64,000 nucleotides of DNA from Streptosporangium album (GTDB taxonomy: Bacteria; Actinomycetota; Actinomycetes; Streptosporangiales; Streptosporangiaceae): the NCBI RefSeq assembly GCF_014203795.1, contig NZ_JACHJU010000008.1, forward strand, positions 80,280 to 144,279, written 5' to 3'. This document shows, in pieces, positions 28,564 to 37,809 of this stretch. Position 1 is the first letter of the stretch. Each line of letters starts with the position of its first letter. A program made the position numbers and the translations under genes. The notes below the pieces were generated by a model. The model searched no databases. It saw nothing but the letters and a program-made list of their open reading frames with translations, and was not told the DNA's origin.

Positions 28564-30033
28564 ATGATCTTGAATTTCTTCTCGTCTCGGGGCTGGGAGT
28601 CCTGGGACATCGAGCGTCGGCCGTTGATCCCCGAGCGGATGCCGGTGTTGATCGATGACGACCTTGCCTTCGAGGCCGGGCCCGGGGCACCTCGGCCTGC
28701 GACGGTGGTGAACGGGTGGCTTCGGGAGTTGCCCGCCAGCGGGTGTCCGGCATCGAGCTCGTGGGAGAGCTACGCGCGGGCGGTCAAGGCGTGGATGGAG
28801 TTCCTGGCCGAGCACGGCGTCGCCTTGTTCGACTCTCGGGTCCAGTTGAAGTACGCGCTCGGCAAGTACGCGGAGTACCGGGCGGCAGGGCCGGTAAAGG
28901 AACGGTTCGCGGCGACCACGTGGGGTCAGCACATGAGTGTGCTGTCGCTGTTCTACCGGTGGGCGATCGCGGAGGGCTATGCGGAGGCCGAACCGTTCAC
29001 CTACCGGACGGCGCGGGCGCTGTTCGCGGGGACGGGCCGGGAGGTGCGGGTGAACCTGGCGGTGCGCCGGACACCCAAGCCCCACGTGACGATCAAGTAT
29101 CTGGAGCCAGACTTCACGCAGCTGTTTCTCAACGGTCTGCGCGGGCTGGCACCTGACGGGACCGAAGACCGCTACCGGGGCCGTGAGCTGGCCCGCAACG
29201 CAGCGGTCGGCGAGCTCGCTCTGGCCACCGGGCTGCGCCTGCAGGAATTCTCCTACCTGCTGGCCTATGAGATCCCGGCGCTGCCAGCCAAGCCGACCGA
29301 GGTGCCGATCCCGTTCCCGGTGCCGTCCGGGGCGACCAAGGGCCGAAAGTTCCGCACCACCTGGATCTCTTATGCGGCTCTGGCCGCAGTGCATCAGTAC
29401 CTGGAGCTGGACAGGCCGGCGACCACGGACGGGACGGCCTGGCTGCCGCCACCGCGGTGGGGTGAGCCGCTGCTGGTGACCGAACCCGATGAGAGAGGCG
29501 GGCGGATCAGCTGCCGGTGGGAGACGCTCACTCCCTCTGAACGGCGTCGGCTGGTCGGCCCAGACGGCGGGTCGTGTGTGCTGGCGGTGAAGAACGGGGG
29601 CGGTCCGTTCACCGCCTGGGCGTCGGTGTTCGAGCGGACCTCGGATCGGATCCGGACGCGTTTCGAGCCACGGTTCCCCCACGTCCATCCGCACCGGCTG
29701 CGCCATTCCTTTTCGATGCGAACCCTGGAATACCTGGTCAACGGGCATTACCGTCAGGCGGCCCGGCTGGTGAGAGCAACCAACTTCGGCACTGGCCCAG
29801 ACGCTGCGTTGGCGTTCTACCTGTCCAAAGCCGACCCGCTGCTGGTGTTGCGGGACCTCCTCGGCCACGCATCCGTGTTGACCACGGAAAAGTACCTGCG
29901 GCGCCTCGACACCACGAGGATCTTCCGTGAGGCCTATGAACAGGCCGGGATCGCCGACGGGCTGCTCGCTGACGCGGACGCTGAGCGCGAGGCGGACACG
30001 GAGTTCGCTGGCGATGCGGCTGGGGTGAGCTGA
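28564..30033 (+). CDS. Tyrosine recombinase, first gene of the element B operon
   Basis: 489 residues from the ATG at 28564; the frame is open back to a GTG at 28477, but the homologous element A protein supports the shorter form (both have P-E-R-x-P-V-L near the start). ATGLRLQEFSYLL with the first Arg (~223), HPHRLRHSFSM with H-x-x-R (~376) and LLGHASVLTTEKYL with His and Tyr (~432-445) form a complete active site. The stop overlaps the next ATG by one base. Confidence 0.9.
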   Translation: MILNFFSSRGWESWDIERRPLIPERMPVLIDDDLAFEAGPGAPRPATVVNGWLRELPASGCPASSSWESYARAVKAWMEFLAEHGVALFDSRVQLKYALGKYAEYRAAGPVKERFAATTWGQHMSVLSLFYRWAIAEGYAEAEPFTYRTARALFAGTGREVRVNLAVRRTPKPHVTIKYLEPDFTQLFLNGLRGLAPDGTEDRYRGRELARNAAVGELALATGLRLQEFSYLLAYEIPALPAKPTEVPIPFPVPSGATKGRKFRTTWISYAALAAVHQYLELDRPATTDGTAWLPPPRWGEPLLVTEPDERGGRISCRWETLTPSERRRLVGPDGGSCVLAVKNGGGPFTAWASVFERTSDRIRTRFEPRFPHVHPHRLRHSFSMRTLEYLVNGHYRQAARLVRATNFGTGPDAALAFYLSKADPLLVLRDLLGHASVLTTEKYLRRLDTTRIFREAYEQAGIADGLLADADAEREADTEFAGDAAGVS

Positions 30034-31022
30034 TGCCCGCCACGGTCCTGCAGGACCCGTTGGGAATCTGGTGCGTGTTCAGCGACGGCAGCACCGCACG
30101 GTTCGACCTGGCGGGGCTGCCCTGCCCCGAGCTGGTCGGTGATCTTCTGGCGGGGCTGGCCGAGCTGGTCCATCCCCATGGCAGCATCGACGCTGCTGGC
30201 TCGGTCGACCTGTGTCTTCCGCCGATCCGCAACCTTGTGAAAGGGCTTGCGTCGTCGGGGTTCACCGGCGGCGCCGCGCAGCTACGGCGCGGGATGCTGA
30301 CCGAGTACTGGATGGCCACCCGGGTGTTCCGCTGGGAGGGGTTCCTCCGACGGATGCTGAAGGGGTTCGACTCGGTGACCGGCCGACTTGATCCCGGAGT
30401 CCGGGAGTTGCTGGCCGGCCGTGCCTACAGCCCAGCCCCGCACCGGCAGCCCCTGCCGCCGTATTCAGAGACCGAATGGGAGCTGCTCACCAGGACCTGC
30501 ACGGAGATCGTCGATGAGTCCTACGCCGAGCATCGGCAGGCGCTAACCGCCTCCGACCACGGGAAGGCCCCGACGGTCGAGGACTGGAGCAGCGACAACC
30601 TGGCGTGGTTGCTGGCCAGGCTCGGACCCGTCGGAACGCCCGGGGTCGCTGAGCACCTGGGCTGCTCACTCAACGCGGTGCAAAAACGCGGCGGTGTTCC
30701 CGCGGCGAGTGCCCGGTTGTTCCCGCACTTGAGTGAGGTCATCGCCTATCGGCTGTTGTTCGGCATCTACTCCGGGATCGTGCCCGATGGCATCGATGAC
30801 CTGGTGGTCGATGACATCGACTGGGCCGGGGACACCACCATCTTGTTGTCCTACGTCAAGGGCCGGACCGCTGCCGAGAGCCTCAACCTGCCGAAAAGAG
30901 CGGTACGGCTGCTGGAGCAGTGGTTGGCCCACTCCTCGTTGCTGCGCAGCCACGCCGATCCGCAAGTCGCAGGTCAGCTGTGGTTGTGGCTCACCCGGCC
31001 GGGCACGTCGGCGGTGCTGAGT
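30033..31022 (+). pseudogene. Second recombinase-like gene of element B, 5' part (interrupted by IS)
   Basis: 330 codons of the B homologue of 25269-26996. The frame ends in GTSAVLS at the 3-bp duplication AGT of the ISL2-group IS and resumes at 32864 with GPISRNSVKAWAVQRSL. The rejoined protein has ~573 residues, against 575 for its element A counterpart. The extra residues after 31022 are IS sequence. Confidence 0.88.
31020..31022. repeat. Target duplication of ISL2-group IS copy 1 (left)
   Basis: AGT, repeated at 32861-32863. A 3-bp duplication of form ANT is typical of the ISL2 group of the IS5 family. Confidence 0.75.
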
Positions 31023-31124
31023 GAGATCGTTCCAACTTGAAGTTGCTGGTCAGGGGCCTGGTGTGATCCGTTGAGGGCATGCTCTGGCTGGTGGTGGGTA
31101 CTGATCATGGTGGGTGATCATCGG

Positions 31125-32015
31125 TCAGCGGGTGTGTTCGGTGATGGCCAGGACCATCAGCGCGCGGAGCAGCTTGGTGACGTGGATGGCGTCCAGGCGG
31201 AGCTTGGTGAGGATGCGCCAGGCCTTCAACGTGGCGAAGCCGTGCTCGACGGGGGCGCGTTCGGCGCTGATGAGCCGGTTGACCTGCTTTTGCGCGGGGG
31301 TGAGGGGCCTGCCGCGGGTGGCTTTGCGGCCGGTGATGATGACCGGATTGTCGTCATCGTCGTCCAGGCCGACGAAGCCGAGGTCGGCGATAGCGCCCAG
31401 CCCGGCCTCGCGCAGGCGGGCGGTGAGGCGGTTGTGCCGGGCGGTGGTGATCTCCGATGCGCGACCAGGCCGGACGGCGGAGACCCACAGCAGGTTGCCG
31501 CGGGTGTCGGTGAGCGCCACCACGAGCAGCCCGTGGGCCTTGTGCTTGCCCGAGTAGTTCCTGCGGTTGTCGGCTCCGGTGCGGCGGCGGGTGCGGATCA
31601 GGGTGCCATCCAGCAGGACGACCTCACCACCGGCTTTGGCGATCTTCTTCAGGGCGCGGTCCAGGCGGGGTGCGCGGGCGGCGAGCAGTTCGACGGTCTC
31701 CAGCATCCAGCGTCGCACGGTGGAGGCCGAGACGTTGTTGGCGCCGGCCATGTCGGCCAGGCGCTGGTCATGGCGTAAGACGGCCAGCACGATGGTGGCG
31801 ATCTTCCCGGCGGGCAGTTTCCGCCAGCGCGAGCCGATGGTCTTGAGATGAGCGCGCAGCAGGTCGGCCAGGAAGGTGAGGGTTTGGGTGGACAGCGGCA
31901 GCATGCAGGAGTAGACAGGCGAGGGCGTGTCTTCGGCGGACGTCGAAGCCTTCGACGTTGTCGATGTCGTGGTTTTGGTTGTGGTCACACGCCGCCAGGC
32001 CCCCGCCGGGGACAC
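31125..32015 (-). CDS. IS5-family (ISL2-group) transposase, copy 1
   Basis: 296 residues with a Thr/Ser-rich start and a helix-turn-helix (MAGANNVSASTVRRWMLETV, ~90-110). The DDE core has VVLLDGTLIRTRRR (~133, first Asp), LGAIADLGFVGLDDDDDNP (~212, second Asp) and SAERAPVEHGFATLKAWRIL (~260, Glu). The Met at 31904 is an alternative start. It is identical to the product at 45846-46736, so the copies are very recent. Confidence 0.92.
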   Translation of the reverse strand: MSPAGAWRRVTTTKTTTSTTSKASTSAEDTPSPVYSCMLPLSTQTLTFLADLLRAHLKTIGSRWRKLPAGKIATIVLAVLRHDQRLADMAGANNVSASTVRRWMLETVELLAARAPRLDRALKKIAKAGGEVVLLDGTLIRTRRRTGADNRRNYSGKHKAHGLLVVALTDTRGNLLWVSAVRPGRASEITTARHNRLTARLREAGLGAIADLGFVGLDDDDDNPVIITGRKATRGRPLTPAQKQVNRLISAERAPVEHGFATLKAWRILTKLRLDAIHVTKLLRALMVLAITEHTR

Positions 32016-32092
32016 GCTCGGGATGTTTCACCCGGGCAGGGCCTGGCCAGGGGCTGCGGGAAGCGGCAGTGGGCGCAGTGGGCCGCCCGAGG

Positions 32093-32641
32093 TCAGGGGG
32101 CGAACGCGCCGCTGGGGGTCTTGCGCAGCCAGCCCCGCTCGGCCAGCCGGTTCAGCTTGGCCCGCACGCCTTCGACCTGCCCCGATTCGGTGGAAAGGCT
32201 GAGCTGGGCGCAGATCGCCTTGCAGATGAGGGGGCCGTCGGCGGCGCGTACCGCGGCCAGTAGCGCCTGGTAGTCGGCGGGCAGCTCATCAGTGCCGGCA
32301 GCGTGGTGACGGTGCGGGATCAGCAAACCGCCGGGCACGGGCACGGACGCGGGTACGGGTACGGGTATGGGGCGCAGCTCTATCCCCTGGGAGGCCTGCT
32401 CTGCTGCCTGGGCTGGGGTGAGCATCACCTGGTAGAACGGCGTCGGCTCACCGCCGGGCTCGCCGGGTGCGTTGAGCTGCTCGGCGGGATCGTCGGCGAG
32501 GAGTTCCTTGACCACCTGCTCGGCCACACGCAGCCGGTCCATCTCGTCTTCGGTCTCGGCCAGTTGCTCGCGCAACCGATCGGCGTGCGTGCCCAGCGCG
32601 ACCAGGCGCATGGTGATGCGCTCCAGCAGCGGTGACGACAT
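32093..32641 (-). CDS. Accessory protein of the ISL2-group IS, copy 1
   Basis: 182 residues from the ATG at 32641. An N-terminal coiled coil (HADRLREQLAETEDEMDRLR, ~15-45) is followed by a Pro/Val linker (PIPVPVPASVPVPGG, ~95-108) and a C-terminal winged-helix-like region (LICKAICAQLSLSTESGQVE, ~145-165). It lies upstream of the transposase in the same direction, and the second IS copy has the same gene. IS5-group elements normally encode only a transposase, so this is an added factor: perhaps a DNA-binding helper or regulator (inference). Confidence 0.75.
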   Translation of the reverse strand: MSSPLLERITMRLVALGTHADRLREQLAETEDEMDRLRVAEQVVKELLADDPAEQLNAPGEPGGEPTPFYQVMLTPAQAAEQASQGIELRPIPVPVPASVPVPGGLLIPHRHHAAGTDELPADYQALLAAVRAADGPLICKAICAQLSLSTESGQVEGVRAKLNRLAERGWLRKTPSGAFAP

Positions 32642-32863
32642 GGCTTCCCCCGGCCGACAAGACAACGATTACCTGGCGAGATCACCAGGACACGGACGAT
32701 AACGACCCCAGGCCGGGCAGCGCAGACGAAAGCCGGAAGATCCACATTTGCCCCCGGCGGACGATCGAGACCCATGATCCCAGCCGTCTACCAGGAGAGA
32801 GCACACTCAACACCGCCAGGCCACCCCCTCCGACCTGCGAGGACAGGATGGAACTAGCTCAGT

Positions 32864-33595
32864 GGGCCGATCAGCCGCAATTCCGTCAAAGCCTGGGCGG
32901 TTCAGCGTTCTTTGACCGGTGACGACGGGACACCGTTGAAGATCCACCGAGCACGGATCCGCACCACTCACGTGGCGACGCGCGACCGCAGGGCCTGGAC
33001 CGGTCAGGGCCGGGCGACCATCGACCCGAACCACAGCCCGCAGGTCGAAAGCGATCACTATCTGACCGCGACGACCCCGTCCCAGCAACGGGCGGTGGAG
33101 GCCACCATCGAGGACGCCCAGCATGACCTGCTGCGCCGGGCTCACCCGCCGACCGTCATCACCGACGAGGACGCCGCGGCCTTGGCCCGGGACTACCCGC
33201 AGCTGATCGCCGATCTCGAGCTGGACGACACCGTGATCGCCGAACTGGTCGGCGGGGAACGTGATGTGTTCACCGCCGCCTGCGCCGACCAACTGTCCGG
33301 GCTGCACGGGCCGAAGGGCAAACCGTGTCCAGCCCGGCCCTGGGTGTGTCTGCTCTGCCCGCTCGCGGTGTTTGCGCCCCGGCACGCCTCCAACCTGCTG
33401 CGGCTCAGGGTTTTCTTCTCCCGGCAGTGGCAGCAGATGCCCGCCGCCCACTTCATGGCCGTGTTCGGGCCGTACTCCCAGCGGATCGGTGAGGTCCTGG
33501 ACCGATTCGACCCGGTGCTCCTGGCGGCCGCGGCCGCGAGCGTCGGCGGCTGTGACGAGGAGCTGCCGCTGCGGCCCGAGGAGGCCACGCGATGA
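32864..33595 (+). pseudogene. Second recombinase-like gene of element B, 3' part
   Basis: Completes 30033-31022 once the IS and one AGT are removed. It contains RIRTTHVATRDRRAW and a following DPNHS...SDHYL, probably the diverged catalytic boxes, and the Cys stretch CPARPWVCLLCPLAVFAPRH shared with the element A homologue. Its stop overlaps the next start (ATGA). The ATG at 32912 is internal to the original gene. Confidence 0.85.
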
Positions 33596-35790
33596 CCGCG
33601 ATTAGTGTGTTCGCCGCCCCGTCGGGAGCTGCCGGTTCGGTATTCGCCAGCGCCGATGTCTGCCGGGAGGCCGGTCTCAACCTGCCCGAGGGAGTACGAC
33701 GTCCGCTCTTTGAGGACGACCTGTGGGACCTCGCCGAGGTTGTCGGCCTCCCGATCTCCCTCGCGCTTCAGCACCGGCGGTTCAACTTCGCGCTCATCCA
33801 CGACCGGCGATGGCGGCTGGTCGCCAAAGAGCTGATTATGGCGTTGCTCGCCCCGGGGCACGAGGCGGTGGCGTCACTACCGCGGGCCTACCGGGCGACA
33901 CACCACGTCAGCACCTGCCACGGCCGGCTCGCTGAACTGATCCGGTTCGCCAAATGGCTCACCGGCCACGGCGTGACCAGCCTGCAGGACCTGAGCAGCG
34001 ACGACTGCGACGCCTACCTCGCTCATCGCCGCTACCAGCGCGATCAGGACGACGTCATGGTCGGTGAACGAGGGTCGGGAACCCGGCGGCTGGCCGCTCT
34101 GATCGTGACCGACCTGCTGAACTACCGAGAACTGTTCACCGCTGATCGCGTCCCGGCAGATCTACGTCCGTGGGGCGGCGCGACACCGTCGGCGATCGCC
34201 GAGGACACCTCCGGGAACGGGCAGAACAAGACCCCGCCCGCCAACAACGAGGTGCTCCAGCCGATGCTGGCCGCAGCCTTGCACCTGGTGAACATCATCG
34301 GCCCGCAGGTCGTGGTCCTGGCCGGGCAAGTGCGCGCCGCCGACCAGGAATGGTCGGCCAGGAGCGAGGGCCTCAAGTCCCCGTCCCGGGTTCCTCTCGC
34401 TGAGATCACAGAAGTGCTGGCCGGCTACGAACGCGCGGGGCGGCCGCTCCCGGAGATGCAGGACCGCCACGTCCAGGACCGGATCAAGGCCGGTTGGTCG
34501 GCGAACGACCCGCTGGCCCCGATCGCGTTGAGCGTCCTGATCCGCCAAGCCGGGTTCCGCCAGTTCCACACCGCTTGGCTGCCGCACCTGCGCGCCCCCG
34601 TCGAAGCAACACTCAAAGTGGTCGGGTCCGCGAGGCCCTTCGGTTGGGATACGGCGGTCGTCGACCGCGCCGATGACCAGGGGGCGGTGCCCTGGACGCT
34701 GCCGCTGCACAAGGAACAGGCAAGCGCCCTCGCCTACATCGTCCGGACCGCCTGCATCCTCGTGCTGGCGGCGACCACCGGGATGCGCGCGAGCGAGCTC
34801 ATGGAACTGAAAGTCGGTTGCCGCCGCCCGCCCGAGCAGTACGCCCCCGGCCTGGTTCGCTACCGGCTGGCCAGCAAACTCATCAAGGGCCAGCCGCTCG
34901 GCGGCACCCACGATGAATGGGTCGTGATCGATGCCGCCTACCAGGCCGTCGCGCTCGCCGAGCAACTCCACAACGACCCAAGCGAAGGAGCACACCTGTT
35001 CGGCCGGTTCCACTTCGGCTCCCGCTACCAGGGATTCCGTCAGTGGGTGAACAACCCGGCAGGGCAGCGCCTGGGACTCAGCCCGATTCCCGAAGACCGA
35101 CTGAACATGAGGATGCTCCGGCGGCGACTGGCCATAGAACTCGCCTACCGACCGGGAGGTCTGCTTGCAGCGAAGATCCACCTACGCCACGTCAGCACCG
35201 CGACTACTGAGGGTTACGCATCGCGTCCGGGTGGAGCCCAAGCCGAGCTACTCGCCGAGGTCAGCGACCACGAACAAGAACGCAACCTGGCGCTGGTGCT
35301 GGAGGAGTTCCGAAACTACCAAGCCGGGATCCTGCCCGCAGGGCCAGGCGCACGAGACCTCACCGAGTTCTTCGCCCACGTCGATGCCGAACTCGCCCCC
35401 GATGCGGCCCAGGCCGTCGGGGCGCCACGGGTCCAGGCCAGCGACCGAGACGTCCTGAACCTGCTGACCAAGCGGGCCAGGACCCTCCACCTGGGCGCAG
35501 CCAACTACTGCTGGTTCGTCGACCCCGCCCGGGCTCTATGCCTGAAGCTCGCTGGCACCCCGCACGCCGACAAACCGCTCGCAGGAATGTGCGACTCAGC
35601 CCGCTGCCCGCAAGCCACCCACCACCCCTGCCACCGGCCCGTCTGGGCCGACCACACCGACCGGACCAAGACCTTCCTCGGCGGCCTCGGCGCGACCCGC
35701 AAGACCGAGAGAACCCGTCTCCAAATCGAATACGACCGGTCCGCGCGCGTGCTGGCCGAGATCGACGCAGCCACCACCACCAGAAAGTAG
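33592..35790 (+). CDS. Tyrosine-recombinase-like protein, third gene of the element B operon
   Basis: 732 residues, start coupled to the preceding stop. LAATTGMRASELMELKVGCR (~390-410) holds the first Arg; MRMLRRRLAIELAYRPGGLL (~505-525) replaces the H-x-x-R box; IHLRHVSTATTEGYASRPGG (~530-545) supplies His and the candidate Tyr. The C-terminal ~100 residues have a Cys set (CWFV...ALC...CDSARCPQATHHPC) like the end of the element A homologue. It is longer than usual recombinases (~400) because of N- and C-terminal additions. Confidence 0.87.
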   Translation: MTAISVFAAPSGAAGSVFASADVCREAGLNLPEGVRRPLFEDDLWDLAEVVGLPISLALQHRRFNFALIHDRRWRLVAKELIMALLAPGHEAVASLPRAYRATHHVSTCHGRLAELIRFAKWLTGHGVTSLQDLSSDDCDAYLAHRRYQRDQDDVMVGERGSGTRRLAALIVTDLLNYRELFTADRVPADLRPWGGATPSAIAEDTSGNGQNKTPPANNEVLQPMLAAALHLVNIIGPQVVVLAGQVRAADQEWSARSEGLKSPSRVPLAEITEVLAGYERAGRPLPEMQDRHVQDRIKAGWSANDPLAPIALSVLIRQAGFRQFHTAWLPHLRAPVEATLKVVGSARPFGWDTAVVDRADDQGAVPWTLPLHKEQASALAYIVRTACILVLAATTGMRASELMELKVGCRRPPEQYAPGLVRYRLASKLIKGQPLGGTHDEWVVIDAAYQAVALAEQLHNDPSEGAHLFGRFHFGSRYQGFRQWVNNPAGQRLGLSPIPEDRLNMRMLRRRLAIELAYRPGGLLAAKIHLRHVSTATTEGYASRPGGAQAELLAEVSDHEQERNLALVLEEFRNYQAGILPAGPGARDLTEFFAHVDAELAPDAAQAVGAPRVQASDRDVLNLLTKRARTLHLGAANYCWFVDPARALCLKLAGTPHADKPLAGMCDSARCPQATHHPCHRPVWADHTDRTKTFLGGLGATRKTERTRLQIEYDRSARVLAEIDAATTTRK

Positions 35791-35792
35791 AC

Positions 35793-36251
35793 ATGCGACT
35801 CACCGCTGAACAACGTCAACAGAACGAAACCAAGATCCGAGCCGCCATGGACAAGATCCTGCGCGGTGACATCCCACCCGGCGGAAAATCCGACATCAAG
35901 ACCCTCGCCCGCGAAGCGGGCGTCGATCGCACCGCCTTCTACGGCACCCGCCCCTACGTTCACCTCCGCACCGAGTTCGAGCGGCGCCTCCAGGCACTGC
36001 AAGACGCCGGCGAAATCCCCGACCCCCGCGAGGCCCAGATCGCCCGGCTCAAGGCAGAGAACACCAAGCTCAAGGAACGGCTGACCCAGGCCGCGCAAGA
36101 GGTCGATCAGCTCACGGACTTCCGCACCCAGGCCCTGGCCCGGCTCGCCGCACAGCACGAGGAGATCATCCGGCTCCGCGAAGCCGCCGCAACAACTCGG
36201 GTCAGCCGCCTGCCGCCGCCCCGAACCACCGCCATCGGGACATGCAGTTGA
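35793..36251 (+). CDS. Small coiled-coil protein, fourth gene of the element B operon
   Basis: 152 residues, two bases after the third gene. Residues ~1-60 (KIRAAMDKILRGD, KTLAREAGVDRTAFYGTRPY) look like a small helix-turn-helix; residues ~85-140 are a coiled coil (AQIARLKAENTKLKERLTQA). TnpC of Tn554 and DUF6262-type proteins in other recombinase operons have the same size and place. It probably binds element ends or orients the recombinases; this is inference. Confidence 0.8.
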   Translation: MRLTAEQRQQNETKIRAAMDKILRGDIPPGGKSDIKTLAREAGVDRTAFYGTRPYVHLRTEFERRLQALQDAGEIPDPREAQIARLKAENTKLKERLTQAAQEVDQLTDFRTQALARLAAQHEEIIRLREAAATTRVSRLPPPRTTAIGTCS

Positions 36252-36309
36252 TACCGCATACCCGACAGGGTGCTCGCTCTCGCATGCTGAACGTAGACCT
36301 CACCAGCGA

Positions 36310-37011
36310 TCAGACCGGGTCCTCGTCAGTCAGCGAAGGCATCGCGCGTGGACGCAGGACCATGAGCGAGCCTTCCAAGGTCGCCACCATGGCAAAGGGA
36401 AACCGGTCGACCTCAAGACAGAGCGCAACGTCATCAGGATGGACCCCTTGACGCACCCCCTCCGCCAGTTCGGCGGCGGCGCGCGACTCCGCAGCGCGGC
36501 GGAGGAACTCAGCAGCATCCGTCCCAGCCTCGGTGGCCCTCCGAGCGATGTATTGAGCGCACGCCAGATCTTCATCGGCCTGCCCATCGTCGCCAGTGAC
36601 CACGAACGTGACACTGTCACTCTTGCGCGTCCGCAAGAGCCGAGCTGTTGCCTCCGCCACCACGAAGCTGGCGCACAGCACCAGCGGCGCCTCCTTGACC
36701 GCAAGGGCGCCGACCGTCCCTGCCGTGGTTTTCTGCACAACGGTCCGTCCGCCAAGGTCGATAGACCGCAGCAGGCCCGGCGAGTTGACGGCGTCGAACC
36801 CGGGCGCGGGCGGACCGTCTTTGAGCGCCACCCAATCCGGGTGGCGAGCCTTGAGCGCCAGGGCTTCGTCCAGCGACTCAGCAAGAACGATCTTTTCCGC
36901 CCCCTGGGCAAAGGCCCAGGCAGCCACGGTGAAAGCACGCATGACGTCGACGACGACCGCCACGGACGGGGCTTCGACCAGATCAGCGATACCAAGGAAA
37001 CGAGTGTCCAT
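36310..37011 (-). CDS. comB: ComB-like 2-phosphosulfolactate phosphatase (cargo of element B)
   Basis: 233 residues. AVVVDVMRAFTVAAWAFAQG near the N-terminus, GPPAPGFDAVNSPG (~60-75) and GRTVVQKTTAGTVGALA (~83-100) are the conserved segments of ComB, a Mg-dependent phosphatase acting on 2-phosphosulfolactate. Start uncertain: ATG at 37011 or 37020. It points against the recombinase operon from the far end of the element, the same place as the phosphotransferase in element A. It could act on another phospho-acid. Confidence 0.82.
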   Translation of the reverse strand: MDTRFLGIADLVEAPSVAVVVDVMRAFTVAAWAFAQGAEKIVLAESLDEALALKARHPDWVALKDGPPAPGFDAVNSPGLLRSIDLGGRTVVQKTTAGTVGALAVKEAPLVLCASFVVAEATARLLRTRKSDSVTFVVTGDDGQADEDLACAQYIARRATEAGTDAAEFLRRAAESRAAAELAEGVRQGVHPDDVALCLEVDRFPFAMVATLEGSLMVLRPRAMPSLTDEDPV

Positions 37012-37182
37012 TCCGGTCATGATCGCGCATGCCCGACCCGAGGCACCCAGAGAGTGATACGCGTCACATCGACGGCCTCGGAACGCAACACCTCCGGCTG
37101 CCTGCGTCGCGAAAGCAGTCCGCAACGACACACCTGCTCAATCGCCACACGGGGTCACCCGCACACGGCCTCTGCGGACACA

Positions 37183-37189
37183 AGGCGGA
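37183..37189 (+). repeat. Element B core, right copy
   Basis: AGGCGGA, direct copy of 28454-28460. Confidence 0.8.
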
Positions 37190-37809
37190 CCCTGGCCTGG
37201 CACATCGCCCGCCGTCCCGGCGGGCTGGTCGCCCTGGCCATCCAGTACGGGCACCTGCGTACCGCGATGAGCGGCCACTACGCTTCCCGCGGCCGTGACG
37301 GGATCCATGAGCTGCTCGACATCGAGACCGCCCGCGCAACCGCCGACACCCTCACCGCCCTCAACGAGGATCTCGCCGCCGGCGGCGCCGTCTCCGGCCC
37401 CGCCGCCCGCCGGGTGATCAACGCCGCGGCGCAGGCCCCTGATTTCACGGGAGCGATCATCACGGCCAGGGACGCACGCAACCTGCTCGGCAACCCCGCC
37501 CTTGCCGTCCACGACAACCCCGGCGGCCTTCTGCTCTGCGTCTATGACCCGCACAAGGCACTATGCCGACGCGAAGGACAGCAGGACACACCGAGCCTGG
37601 ACCGCTGTGTTGCCACCTGCGCCAACATCTCGCGCACGGACCGGCATGCCGACCTGCTGATCCGCAAGGCCGAGCTCCTGGAAAAGCAGGCCGGCGGCCT
37701 GGCACCCGAACCGCTGGCCGAACGGCTCCGGGCACGGGCCGGCATCCTCCGCGCGCACGCCGAGCAGCACCACCAGACCCGCATGACTACACAGGAGAAC
37801 TCCCGATGA
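37189..37809 (+). pseudogene. Third recombinase-like gene of element A, 3' part
   Basis: Restores the C-terminus of the 26993-28459 protein: TLAWHIARRPGGLVALAIQY, then GHLRTAMSGHYASRGRDGIH with His and the candidate catalytic Tyr. A Cys-rich stretch (CVYDPHKALC ... DRCVATCANIS) and a helical tail follow, matching the element B homologue. The stop overlaps the fourth gene (ATGA). Confidence 0.87.

Larger units (their letters stand above)
31023..32860 (-). mobile_element. IS5-family (ISL2-group) insertion sequence, copy 1
   Basis: 1838 bp, the same length as the inverted copy at 45001-46838 with identical predicted proteins. The ends share GAG....GTTCCA in inverted orientation. It contains a transposase and an accessory gene in the same direction. 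It interrupts tnpB2 of element B. Confidence 0.9.
28461..37189 (+). mobile_element. Element B: second transposon of the same type, inside element A
   Basis: 8729 bp counting one AGGCGGA core. It carries tnpA2-tnpB2-tnpC2-tnpD2 and a convergent ComB-like gene. Without the ISL2-group insertion (1841 bp including its duplication) it is 6.89 kb, nearly the size of A without B. Its target is the catalytic region of the homologous third gene of element A. Confidence 0.82.
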
